Origin: Membranipora membranacea | Lineage: Eukaryota; Bryozoa; Gymnolaemata; Cheilostomatida; Membraniporidae | Assembly (NCBI GenBank): GCA_914767715.1 | Contig: OU612070.1 | Span: 20,202,025 to 20,266,024, forward strand | Length of the DNA stretch: 64,000 nucleotides | Direction of reading: 5' to 3' | Part shown: positions 14,301 through 26,300 of the stretch, one piece after another | How positions within the stretch are numbered: position 1 is the first letter of the stretch | Layout: each line of letters starts with the position of its first letter | Program-made: the position numbers and the translations under genes | Notes under the pieces: generated by a model | What the model saw: the letters and a program-made list of their open reading frames with translations, nothing else | Databases searched by the model: none | What the model was told of the DNA's origin: nothing

Positions 14301-17300
14301 CCAATGTCATCCAATGTTCATTTTGGGCAGCAAGCAGACTTAAATAAAACAGAGCAGCAATGGTCAGTTGAACTTGAAATATGAATGCGAACCCAGATAT
14401 AAGTAGCTGAACTGCTGCATGACAAATAAAAGTGTGAGTACTATTTTATATACCAAATCTTTGTGCAATGCATCGTCAAGGTGTTTTTATTATACGCAGC
14501 AGCATGTCGGAGTATTTGATACCGAACTAACTTATTTTCACAGAACTGAAATAATAACATAACATAAGCTTGGTCCATACAGGGACCTATCTGATATTTA
14601 TCTGATTGACTGTCGCTACTAGCATAGATAATAAATAGCCTAGGAAATATTCAAGTTTAAAAATTTGCGAACAGTAAATAAATGCCTTACTTCAGCGTCA
14701 ATGATTTTGGCATTTCTAGAAATCTTCTACCAACTGGCTATTTTTACAGGCCCTTTTTTGTCAGAAGAAAGCTTATTATACCATTCCAGAGATATTGCTA
14801 AGTGGTATCGGAGTTATACATACCTTGAGTAGAGTCTCCTGTAGCTCTAGTAGATGGCCCATCACCTTCTCATGTACGGCTGGTATCTGTATATCATTAA
14901 CATCTCCTAATACACCCAGCATTCTCCTCCACAATACTACAGCCACCTCAGGAGTCCAGCCTGGTATCTGTCCTCCTGTGAGTACACTCCGGTAATCTGT
15001 GACAGCTTCATTCTTACCAACTGTGATACCAGAAAGGAGTGTTATCAGAAACTATTTGAGGTGGAATCTTACTCTTACTCTTAATCTTACGCAGGACGTG
15101 GCTTAATAGTAAGGACAGAGTTTTGACCTACGTCAGCATAGGGGGGTGGGAGCCGGGGGGTGTGAAATCATTGGATTTACTAAGCATACAGGATTGCACC
15201 AAGTTTGATCCAGTTTGCCTGCATTCGGAATTTCTCCCTCCCCCACTGATCCGCCGGATTATCAGCCCTAAATGCAGGCAAACTGGACCAAACCTGGTCC
15301 AATACGGGAATGAACAGCTAGATTCTCTATAGCACTATTTACTAATGATAAGAAGCTGTTTCTGCATTGAGGAGTTTCCTGTGGCAAAGGATTGTCCTAA
15401 CTAAACCATGGAGAATGGAATCTGACAGTGGAACATGTCAAGCAGCTACAGTACTGAATACGAGAATTGAATAAACATCATTGTGAGAAAATCTCGGCTG
15501 TCCAAAATATCTAAAACCATTCGGAAACAAATGGCTCTAACTGTGTCGGGATAGCTGGTAGTAGCATTCCGTATATTGACAATGGAATACTACCACAAGC
15601 AATCCTAGTACAGTTTGAGTGCTTAAACTGAGAAATAAGCAAAGTAAGCAGTAATTTAATTACAAAGGCATGACCATGAGATTCCCCTCCGCATTAGAGC
15701 GAGATCCCAACTAAAGCAGGAAGACGACAGGAGGGGGGAATCTACTTACTCTCATCTATATTTAAGCTCTCTTTATCGATGCTACTGCTATGTTTGAGCG
15801 ACTCGCTATCATAAGCTGTAGTAGATATGGAATCATGCTTGAGGAAGGTGGCCATCTCTTCGGGTAAATAGGAAGAAAGGTCATTGGAGGTCGGAGAGGA
15901 GGAGCGTGACCTCTGACCTTCTACAAATAATGGATAAATTGGACTCGTTGTAACACAAGTTATAATCATAGGCTTAATTATATGATTTGGAAGTATCTGT
16001 GAGGACGGAGTGCAGTACAAACATATTGCTGTGTGTGAAAGGTTAAGGAATCAACTGAGAATAGGTAAATCAGGATAAAAGGTTAACATCTGAGTAAGGC
16101 TCAAACTCGTGATAGACATCTTTTTCTGATTTTTGGCTGCTTATTAGAATCCTTTTGGGTAGTACATGAGCTAGAGTTTAGTTTAGCTACTATTGTGGTG
16201 ACTTAATAGAACCAATCTTCGTAAACTAAGTAAGGAGTTCATGTTATAGAAGGAGCTTGAGCCAAAGTTACATAAGGCATATCTTTCGCTGTAGAAGGCG
16301 AGAGCGAAAAGGCAAATACATTACTCCTGTAAGATATGTTTACGCTCTGCTGTTGGTTTTACCTGAGTAGATACCTGATGGTGTAGGTGTGGTTAGTGTC
16401 TCACTGAACTCACTGTTCATAGATATCATACTATTAGTATCCTCACTCATATCAGACTCAGAAACTAAAAATCATAAACACGCATCAGACAAAATAATGG
16501 TTTTAACTTGTACTGTACTGTAAAGCAATCTGTTCATGTATGCTCATAAATGCTTCTCACAAATGACCTAAACACACATTGCTTTTTAAATGGATATTAT
16601 CGCTTTTCTCGAAAGAATTAAGTTGTAATCTGCTCATGTAGATTCATCTTAGAAATGACCAGATCACACATTACTATGTTTTAAGGGGTATGTATTATTG
16701 TACACCCCTTATTTTTATACGAATTCAAGTATTTAGTAATGTTGTGGAAAAAAAATCAGATACAATACATATCTGATTTTTACATGTAAAAATTTAAAAT
16801 ACTTGATACTCAAATTCCAATGAAAATATGGGGCGAACAATAATTAATGCCCATAACAGACGTTGTGTCTGATAACACATACCCATACTGGCGGTGCCCT
16901 CAGAGTTAAGCCTGCGGTTACGTCTGGGTGATATGCTGTTAGCTCTACCGTTGACAGCCGATATGACGGTGTGATCGTAGTCAGCGTGTGTGGCTCTATC
17001 GCTGCCGCTACTATCTGACTTATTATCAGATAGGGGCGGAGTCTCACTGTCTGTATCTTGATGATTCTCCCCAGCGCTGCCGGCAGCAGCGATAACAGGA
17101 GTGGATGGTGTAGTGCTGATATCTGGTATATTACTGGAATGTGCGTTGAGATTTTTATTTGGAGAAGATTCATCTATAAAACAGAAATTGAAGTAATGTA
17201 ATTATTTGGTTTGTACAAGTCTGTCAACTTACTATTTTTTGAATCTGGATGATTCCATATCGAGTGGTCTGTGTAAGCAGGGAGTGTAACTTCTCTCCCA

Positions 17301-20300
17301 AACTCTCACGTCACTCCACCGATATGCCGCAGGCCGTGGCTTGTCTGAAAATCCAAAAGCAAGCAATCTGGATCATCCTTGATCTAAGTAAGCAAAGAAA
17401 CTAATTTGCAGACTTCAACAAGATTCTCAACTTTTGTGATCAGATAATTACACTGTACGATTATTCTGCCTGCAAGAGAGTCTTGTGACATAGTCTATCT
17501 CTACAGCTCAACGTTGGTGGCACTGCCTTCCATCATGAAAGGCAACACTAAGAGTTCAATGTTGTGAGATGGCAAAGTCAGTTTTCCATTGAGGCCAAAT
17601 CATGGGTTTCCATTGTTTTTACAAATTGAGGTACTCAGTCTATGTGAATAGACAGTTTTCTGAGCTCTTATTTATGCCTCAATTCGGAGTTGTCCTCTCT
17701 CCAGTTTGGTACAACTAGGGTATAAATGAGTTTTGATTCAGAGTCTGCACAATTGAGAACCCTGTGAGACAGGGTTTCCAAATTGTTTGAGGCTTGAATG
17801 TTGATAAATCTTAATTTTAGTGCCGAAACTCATTGAAAATTCTGCCAAATTGTCCGCAAAACAGGCAGAAAATGCCATAATTGACTATCCAAATACTAAA
17901 ATTATTTCCTAAACTATGTCTATATGAGTTTTAAATGCTGCAGATTCTGAATCAAAAAGAATTTTTATCCTTTCATAAGCGATTATCAAGATAACCCTCT
18001 TTTACTGTACTGTACTATTGGCATATGTATACAAAATGGTGGATATAAAACTCAACATTACCTGTGAATGACATTGGAATGTGTTCATTATCTAAGTTGT
18101 TCCTATTAGAGGTGCTGCGGACTCCGAAGGTGGAAGGATCTAAGTCTGGCTCTGATTTTAATGTGTCACAATCTTCTCGTTCTACGTTATCGTTGTCTAA
18201 ACTCTCATCGACTAAAGTGGCTGTCGATCCAACTAAAGATATATAAGGTTGACATATTGAGGAGAGAAATGTAGGTTGGTTGTACAAAAGATTGCACACT
18301 GTAACCTACCTAAATGATATCAAGTACGAGTAAGTTTTCCTACTGAGTTTCAAGCCGCTGCCGGCTCAACAGTAGAATGGAAACGACACGAATGCAGCAT
18401 TTGGATCACTCTGCTATGACAGTGAGCCACGGCACAATATACCAAATCACACATTGTGATTTTTTTGTCTGTATTACGTCAAGCTGTTTATGGTAGTTAT
18501 CTACTTATCCTAGGAAGCAAACATGCTGCTACAGACGACAAAATAATATACAAATAAGGCACAGTCCTCTACATTCTAGACTCTAGAGTCTACAAGGCAT
18601 TTCTACAGACCATTGTTGGTGAGTGAAGTGATAAAATAAACACACGTCTCATAGAATATTGATACTGAAAAATACAACACAAGTACAATATCAAAATGTA
18701 CTTACCGGCTGTAATTTAGCATAAACATAAACTGAATTATCACGGAAATTCAAAATGGCTGAGTTCTAGACAACCTCTTTTCCCATTATGGATAAAAAAT
18801 TTGAGAAAAGATGTGATTTATTTATGTCTTAGGATATCATCTTGTTAATTGGTAACACCAACAGTTTTAACTACATTCTATTGTTTTGTTAATATTATTT
18901 TTGATATTCATATATCATATTTTGTAGTTGAGGTCGGTATGCTTGGCCCTTAGAAATGGTTGAGACTTTAGATATGTCCACAGGTTAGGGCATAGATCAC
19001 TGCAGAGCTTGTACTAGATACAGAGATATGCCATATAAGTTTTCTGTTGACTGAACACACCAAACATGTCGTTACATTTCCCACAATAGCGCGTTGAGTT
19101 ATGCCCACAATCGCTGACCAGGGTAGTAAAAAGGTGACAGATAACGTTCAGTCACCAAATATACTTCAGCGGAAAGTAATTTAATAAATTGGTGTGCCTC
19201 ACCAATCAGTGGAATTTTTTATTCATTGCAAAATCATCTCCACCTGTTTATCATATTTATTTTGAGTGGGGTATCGACTTACTTTTAAGTTTGTCTAGTG
19301 AGCCTGAGAGGTTACTATCGCTGGTGCTTCTAGTGAGAGGGGCTCCAGCAGACGCCCCGAGTGCTTCAGTAACAGATCTACCTCGTGCTAGCACTGCAGA
19401 GGATGATGGCCTCACACCTGCAGAAATGATAACATCAACAGTCTGTCATACTCAGGAAATATCTTACATACCGTGGCTCAAAATAACACAGTATATAACT
19501 AATACTTACACAAGAAACTGGCTTCTCACACAACACATCTAGTGTAATGATATTAGGCTAGGTTGTAATAAAGCGGACTTCAGCATTGGTTGTGAAATGT
19601 GTTTGTAGATGAAGCAGGGATTTTAATGGGATAAATAATGCAAAAATTCCTGGGAGGGTTGGGAAAATAGATTGGGATGCATGAAATAAGGAGATCCGAC
19701 TGGCTCCATTATTGATTAAGGGAACATCATACAGGAAAGCCTCAAGCAGACATCTTGATTCTCCAGACTATCAAAATTGAGGGAAAGATAGTTGAGAGGG
19801 CTGTTTTTTGAGTAACCTTTTAGGTAATATACTGTCCATTTAACTTCCATGCAATCACGCTAAAACGGAGAACTCTCATTAAGACATTGTTATAGTTAAG
19901 AGACCAAAAGGGGGGGGGGATAGCATTGTTATGACTTTACCATCAACATAATCCTCATATTCAGAGTGATCTTCATCAATAACCGTGTTATCCGAATCCT
20001 GTGTGACACTTCTAGTTAAAAGTTGAGCTCGGAACGCAGTGGCAGAGTCAAATCGGCTATATGCCCGAGAAAATGTTCCTTTCTTAGATAGAACCCTGGC
20101 TACGGGTGCTAAAAATAATACAAGCATTACATGCAGAGCACTCGAGCTTCAGCTTTTCCAACTCCGCTGGATACGAAAGTGTGTAGAGAAGAAACAGTGT
20201 TATTGTAAGCATGTGCTTGATGGTTGCCCAATCAAATTTTTTAAAACGTTGCCACAATATCACACCTATCTTTTGGGTATCTTATCCAGCGGAATTAATT

Positions 20301-23300
20301 TATCACAAAATCCTACAGGTATCGACCCATATCACGCATTTGATGTTTTAAAGCACAGCACCATCCCAACATTTGTTAATTGATTGCTGATTGAAAGAAT
20401 AAACCATATAGGGGCTTTGAGTAGTCTGAGGGCTCAAAGTAGTCTGAGGACATAGACCAGTCTTATCACCCAGACTAGTCTGTGGGACCAGAGAAGTTAA
20501 TTAAACCTAAGGTGGATAGCACTAACACCATGAGCTGAATATGCAGTAAAAGAAGAGTGGCATCCCCTTAGTTAGCCTGTCTTGACAAGCTTTGTTGGTG
20601 GGGGAATTGTTGTGCCCCCCTCACGAGCAAAGCTTGCCAAGACAGGCTACCCCATAGTACACACAGCGGTAAAACTATACATTGTATATATAAAAGTTAT
20701 AGCTTCAATAAAAGACTAGGGCTGAACTTGAGCAAATTTGATCCAGTTTGCTTGCATTCAAGTTTGATTTCTTGCAGCTGATCAGTGGGGAAAGCAAATC
20801 AGAATGCAGGCACATAGGATCAAACTTGGTCAAGGACGAAACTATACTTGGTGTGCGTTTTTTGAAAGCTTCTTTTACTAATATCTAAATATTCCATGGT
20901 TTTATAAATCCCCAAGTTTCATCCATCCCTATAACTTTTTTAGTAGTGAAGGCGGAGAAAATATAGACTGTACGCAGACAACAAAAGAAAACACAAAGAC
21001 CACACCCACTTACAAAGACCACACCCACTTACCTCCTGTTACAGACAAGAGAAATAAACAACATGTTACCAGCAGCAGTTTGACTGACGAGGTGGTAACA
21101 AGTCATGTGACCACCATGACATGTGACCAAGTCATGTGACCAACTATATGACCAATATGACATAACACCACTATATAAGGTGTTTAAAGGAACAAAAAGG
21201 AGTGTATAACATCTCCATTTGGGTATCTACTAAGCATGGTTTCTCTATATCTTGTAGCTACTGAGCTGACATGCAGAGAACCTGTCACCAGCAAGTGGCA
21301 TGCTGTATTTGGGGCATAACTGATGTCACACTGACATCGAGACTACGCTATTAGCATGTGTATCTCTCTGATCTTTAGAGTCAATTTAGTATGAGTACCT
21401 AACATGTGTTGCCCCTAAATAATGGAATTGATCCCGGGTGGTCAAACCATATTCCTTCTGGTGGTGCTCGAGCTAAGTCAATTAATTCATTCTCTATCGA
21501 TCAGAGACATACATGCAATAGTTTATCATGTGATGAGTGTGGACGTGATGTAAGTAACTTACGCATTTTGCCGCGCACTCTTTTAGCTTTTTGTTCACTA
21601 AGCCTGTCCAGTGGTAAATCAGATAGATTGAGTTTATAAACCTGCTTTGCCAGAACTCTAGTCAGGGTCTCCATTGTTTTCTATAACATCGCAATCATAT
21701 ATACATGGTTCTCAAGCTACATAATCAATTGAAGGATGCGGTCACTACAGCTTCTCAAAATTTTGCTCATGACTAAGAATTTTGACCCTTTTCTTCCGCA
21801 GTTGTCCTCTTTTCAAAAAGTATGTCAATGGATAGATAACTTCAAATTGAGATGTAACCATAAACATGTAAATACTTAGTGTTTTTATGTTTATGGTTGT
21901 AACATAGTTACATTCCCAATTAGAATCAAAACTTGTACTCACTGCCCATTCTTTGATAAGCTCCTCCCAGTGACAGAGAGACGATAACACCGATAATAGC
22001 TGATCCCATAGACTTTGAGACATGTGTATACATAAGTTAGCTTTGATCCATGATACTATCAATGTCTGGGAGTAAATAGAAAGAACAAGTTATGAGGCTT
22101 GATATAATATAAAGATATGCTCACATCAATGAACTCCATCGCTCATTGCTCACATGGTAGTTGAACATCACAAGATGATGATTCTACCACTTTGAATTTA
22201 TGAACAGGAAATTAAATTAATTGTTATCTTAGTATTTCCTTTTCTTCACCAGAAATGATACAGCAATGAGACTATTGTTCTATATATCAGATAATTTACA
22301 GAGTTATGATGAAGCTTGACAATGAGTATACACTACCACCTAATGTAAGCCGGGAGAAAAACACTCAACATATATAACAAGGGATGCTATAATAAAAGTC
22401 AATAGCATGTATGACATGAGTCAACTAGTTTACAGACTAAGCTTTCTTACTTGTAGGAGAGAGGCAGCCAGATGTTTCCCTAGCAGTGCATCATCTTGTC
22501 CGAGAACATACGATGTGACCTTCAGTAAGACAACCAGAAGCTGCTCCCAAGTTTTATTATCCAGTTCTATATTCATGACCATATATCTGTATATGTTCAG
22601 CACTCTTCTACATAAGTCCACCTATAATAAAAGAAGGTATTTGCCAACAAAAATCAAATGTGCTACGTGTTGCTGGTAGAGCAATTCTTTTTGTAAATAA
22701 TTACTGTCCTGTCCAGAAAAATTTATACATCAGCAGCTTGAGTTAAAATACAAGTATTAAACATATGAGCAGCATTTCAATATCTTCATAGTACACAATC
22801 AGCATGATATGTAGTTTCCCATTTATCGTCACTCAGAAAATGGTGGACAATTTTCCATCAGTTTGAAAAATATGAGGATTAAAATTATAGAAGCGACTTT
22901 CCTAGCAAGAAAGAAGCCACCATAATCAACAGACTCCCTTCAACAGAGTGACCGTTTAGAGTTGGTTACGTATTTAAGACTATGTGTGTGTTACCATAAT
23001 TGTGTTGTTACGGACTGAAGTGAAATTTGAATCAGACTTGGAGGTACTGTTGACATTAGGCGTGAAGTGAAATGCCTTGCCTGCCCTGACTAGGTAGCTT
23101 TCCGCTATGAGAACCTTTCAAAGAAGCTCACAACCCCGCTACCCTGTCAGGAGAGGCGGTGAAATGTATGCATTGCTCGTATTAACAGTTTGAATTCATT
23201 TTACGACAAGCCGAGTGAAGGAAAGCAAGTATGGGGGAGTTACACAACACTATAATGTATATAACATGCAGGATTGTGTGGATAACTAATGCAGAGAGGG

Positions 23301-26300
23301 AGGGTCACTCTCACAACTTCATATATAATTTTATATAATCATATTATATATATAAAACCATTTAATTTAAGTGAATTTCCAACTGAGGCACCATGTGAGA
23401 CTAAATTCAGCATTCTTCTTCAATCCTAGCCCAAGGAAAATTATTCAAGTTTCCTCAATTTTTAGATAACGGAGCGTATTTTATTGATGTGAAAATTTAT
23501 CACTGGATACTTACACAAAATTCCTGTTCCTATAAAGGCAGAAGCTAAGACAATATAACTAAGAACACAACATCAGATCGACACATGTATACATATCCAT
23601 GTGGGTCTGGACTGTGGATAGGAAAGGAACTGCAGCACTCTGGAGCGTGTATTTCACAGACACCCCACACAAGAAAGTGGATAAAGTATGATCCAATCCG
23701 CCTGGTTTTGGAGTTGCCCCCTTTCGAATTGCCCCCTTTCGCGTTGCCCATTTTCGAGTTGCCTCCAAAAGGCGGCGGCTAACCAGCTAAATGGGACCGG
23801 AATGCTGGCACAAATTGGATCAAACTTTATCTAACAAACAAGTGTGGTTTGTCTATGATGATGGTTTTAATCAGGCGTTTGGGTGTAAATACAGAGCAGA
23901 GACTTTCTAGTAGTATGACAAAGGTAGGGATTGACGAGGGATAATATATATATATATATATTTATGTACTTAAGATATACCTGCGGCATCTCTACCGTAT
24001 CTAACTGATAAAAACGTAGTCATGTGAGCTGCCTTGACTGAGATAGCAACATAACCTACAACAAACATTTTACCTGCAATACATGTCATAAAGAAGTGAG
24101 AAATCATATATATGATAAATGCAGGTAAATCATTTCTTTACCTGCATACTGAGCGACTCTTTACTAGGATTGATCATGAACACAAATGCTGAGTGTTTGA
24201 TAAAGAGAAGTAGTGAGTTCTGTAGTCCTGCTTTGACTATCTCCTCTGCTGCAGACTGGGTATCCATAGAGCTCACTGATTTAGTATGTCTACCAGTCAC
24301 AGACAAATCCTATAATAACAGTAATAAAAACCACTTACTAGAAGGAGGTAGGAAAATATGTCGCCTTTTGAGTGCCACATACTCTTCACCAGGTTTTGAG
24401 TAGCCTTGTCACGTGTCAGGTGAGGTTTGGAGCCCAAAGTCTAGGGTTGTGCATTTTTACCAATTATAAGGTAGGTACTGTGCCACAGGGTTGAGAGTGT
24501 GCTTCTAAATGTTCTAAATAAAGGTTTAGATATGAAGGGAGACTTCTGGAGCTCAATTTTAGAAATAGAGACCTCAATGTTTGCGTAGAATACAGTATTA
24601 GGACTTTAAAATGCTAACAACAAAATCCCTGGTTAGTTAGCTGTGAGGCTAAATAAAAGTGAACGTAACTGATTTAAGCGAAACAAAGCATTCAGACAAA
24701 CTATTCACATCAGCATGACAATTTTGAACCCTTGCAGAATGCAATTCACCAACTCTTTAGTTACCATACTGAACTCACTCCATCCCAGCGAAACGGACAC
24801 AGAAAAAGCTGAGAAGTTAAAAGGACCCAATTCATGCAGACTATATCTTTTTCCTGCTCAAGTAAAACTATCTAATATTCGATGAGACATATATAAGGAG
24901 TGGGAGTTTGCTAAGTTTGGTAGAAGTGGTGTTAAAGGGCAACCAAGGTTTCAAACAACTTCTCATTGATGGCCATCGATTAATAGCAGATTGCACCTTA
25001 TGCATGGGGAAAAAGACAAAATATAATTCGGATGATTATTCAGCCAGAATTCTTGTGAAACATTTCTTCAATCAGGGTACTCAAACTCAGCTAAAAGAGA
25101 ATACCACATAGCAGTTTCCTGTTCCTGTTATTATTTAGCCTTTGCTCTATAATTATTATAGCAAAGTCTTGGAACCTCCCCCAAACTGAAGTGTTACCCA
25201 GCTTAGAGTCAGCAACTACTTTGAGTTTTGCATCGCGTAATGCACAAAGCTGATGCTGCCCAGCACATTATTTGCTACCCATTAATGCATTGCTGCGAAA
25301 CCTTGGTTGCCCTTTAACAGAGCAGGAAGCATGTAATTGTTCAAATAACGACATTACCTTTTTACCACTTAACAGCTGAACAAAGACAAAATAATGAATA
25401 ATAAGAGGGATAGTAAAAAAAATCCTAACCAAGACCAACTTAAAAATAGGTAAAGGTTATTATTAACATTAATGTGCAAATTCACACACGATCAGGTCCT
25501 GGACAAAGCAGAATGCTCTTGGCTTCCGCTACACTGACTTATTTACTACTACCTATACTTTTTATCATTTTGAGTATACACTGATAGTTTACAACAATAG
25601 GTATCATAAAATTTTAAAACATAGTGTTATATATAAATGCTCCAGAAAAAAACTTGCATCATTGGATGGTAATCAGTCGACCACATCAAGGGGCTGTGCT
25701 CCTTTGATTCCTTGGGATTTCCTGACACCCAGAACAAAACATTAATGACTACCCAAAGACCAATTCATGTTCAAGTCAGGCAGTTCCCTATGATAAAATC
25801 TTGTCAGATTTGCATGGTAAAAAAATTCAATGCTCTACTTGGCATGAATTATTGATGGTGGAAAAAGTGCCTCCCATGAGAGAAGGTAACTCCAATTCTC
25901 TGCATTATGATGCGACAGTCTCCCGGAAGTGCTTGTTCTTTGTATAGCACAAAACTTCATGATAAGCAACTGCCTGACTATAACATGCATTGGTCTTTGG
26001 GTGGTCTTTAAGGGATAATATTTGCTTCTGTCTGATTATAAAAGTGCCACTAAGAGGTGCGCCCTTCAGTTCGTGTTAGACAGGACAACAGGTAATAAGT
26101 AAACACATACCGTTTCATCAAAAGAACTTGTCCTGCTATTCATATTATTGCTTGGAGGTTCTAACATAAACTTCGGTCTTGTTTCTGGTACCTATGTATA
26201 TACATGTACACCAACAAATGAAATGTGAAATTACAACAGTAAACGCAACACCAAGTGTTAGCTATACAAAGGTGCATAGGGTCGCAGCTAATAGGTCATG

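Larger units (their letters stand above)
5769..15020 (-). other. RALGAPA1: RALGAPA exons 25-38: second helical block and linker to the GAP domain
   Basis: Exons: 15020-14824, 14250-14152, 13376-13221, 12759-12628, 11268-11087, 10660-10552, 10164-10054, 9565-9398, 8736-8542, 8114-7884, 7495-7351, 7039-6924, 6482-6301, 5948-5769. They cover about residues 1013-1747. Family signatures include [16 protein letters not shown] (exon 25), [18 protein letters not shown] (28), [11 protein letters not shown] (29), [20 protein letters not shown] (31), [10 protein letters not shown] (34), [12 protein letters not shown] (35) and [13 protein letters not shown] (37). Exon 38 ([14 protein letters not shown]) leads into the GAP domain. 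Exon 36 (Ser-rich) is the least conserved, so its borders rest on splice sites and phase only. Confidence 0.9.
15750..21680 (-). other. RALGAPA1: RALGAPA exons 18-24: Ser-rich regulatory linker
   Basis: Exons: 21680-21563, 20108-19941, 19417-19283, 18232-18062, 17173-16883, 16464-16363, 15920-15750, about residues 628-1013. Exon 18 is conserved ([16 protein letters not shown]). Exons 19-24 are low-complexity, rich in Ser, Thr, Asp and Glu, with repeated basic-plus-serine patches such as [10 protein letters not shown] and [11 protein letters not shown]. In mammals the matching linker is the phosphorylated regulatory segment, including Akt and 14-3-3 sites; that role here is inference. Six consecutive exons begin and end in phase 1, so each could be skipped without a frameshift. 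That is a typical setting for alternative splicing. Confidence 0.88.

Noticed and set aside
15123-15332. Plus-strand ORF
   Set aside because: It is translated MITE family A sequence.
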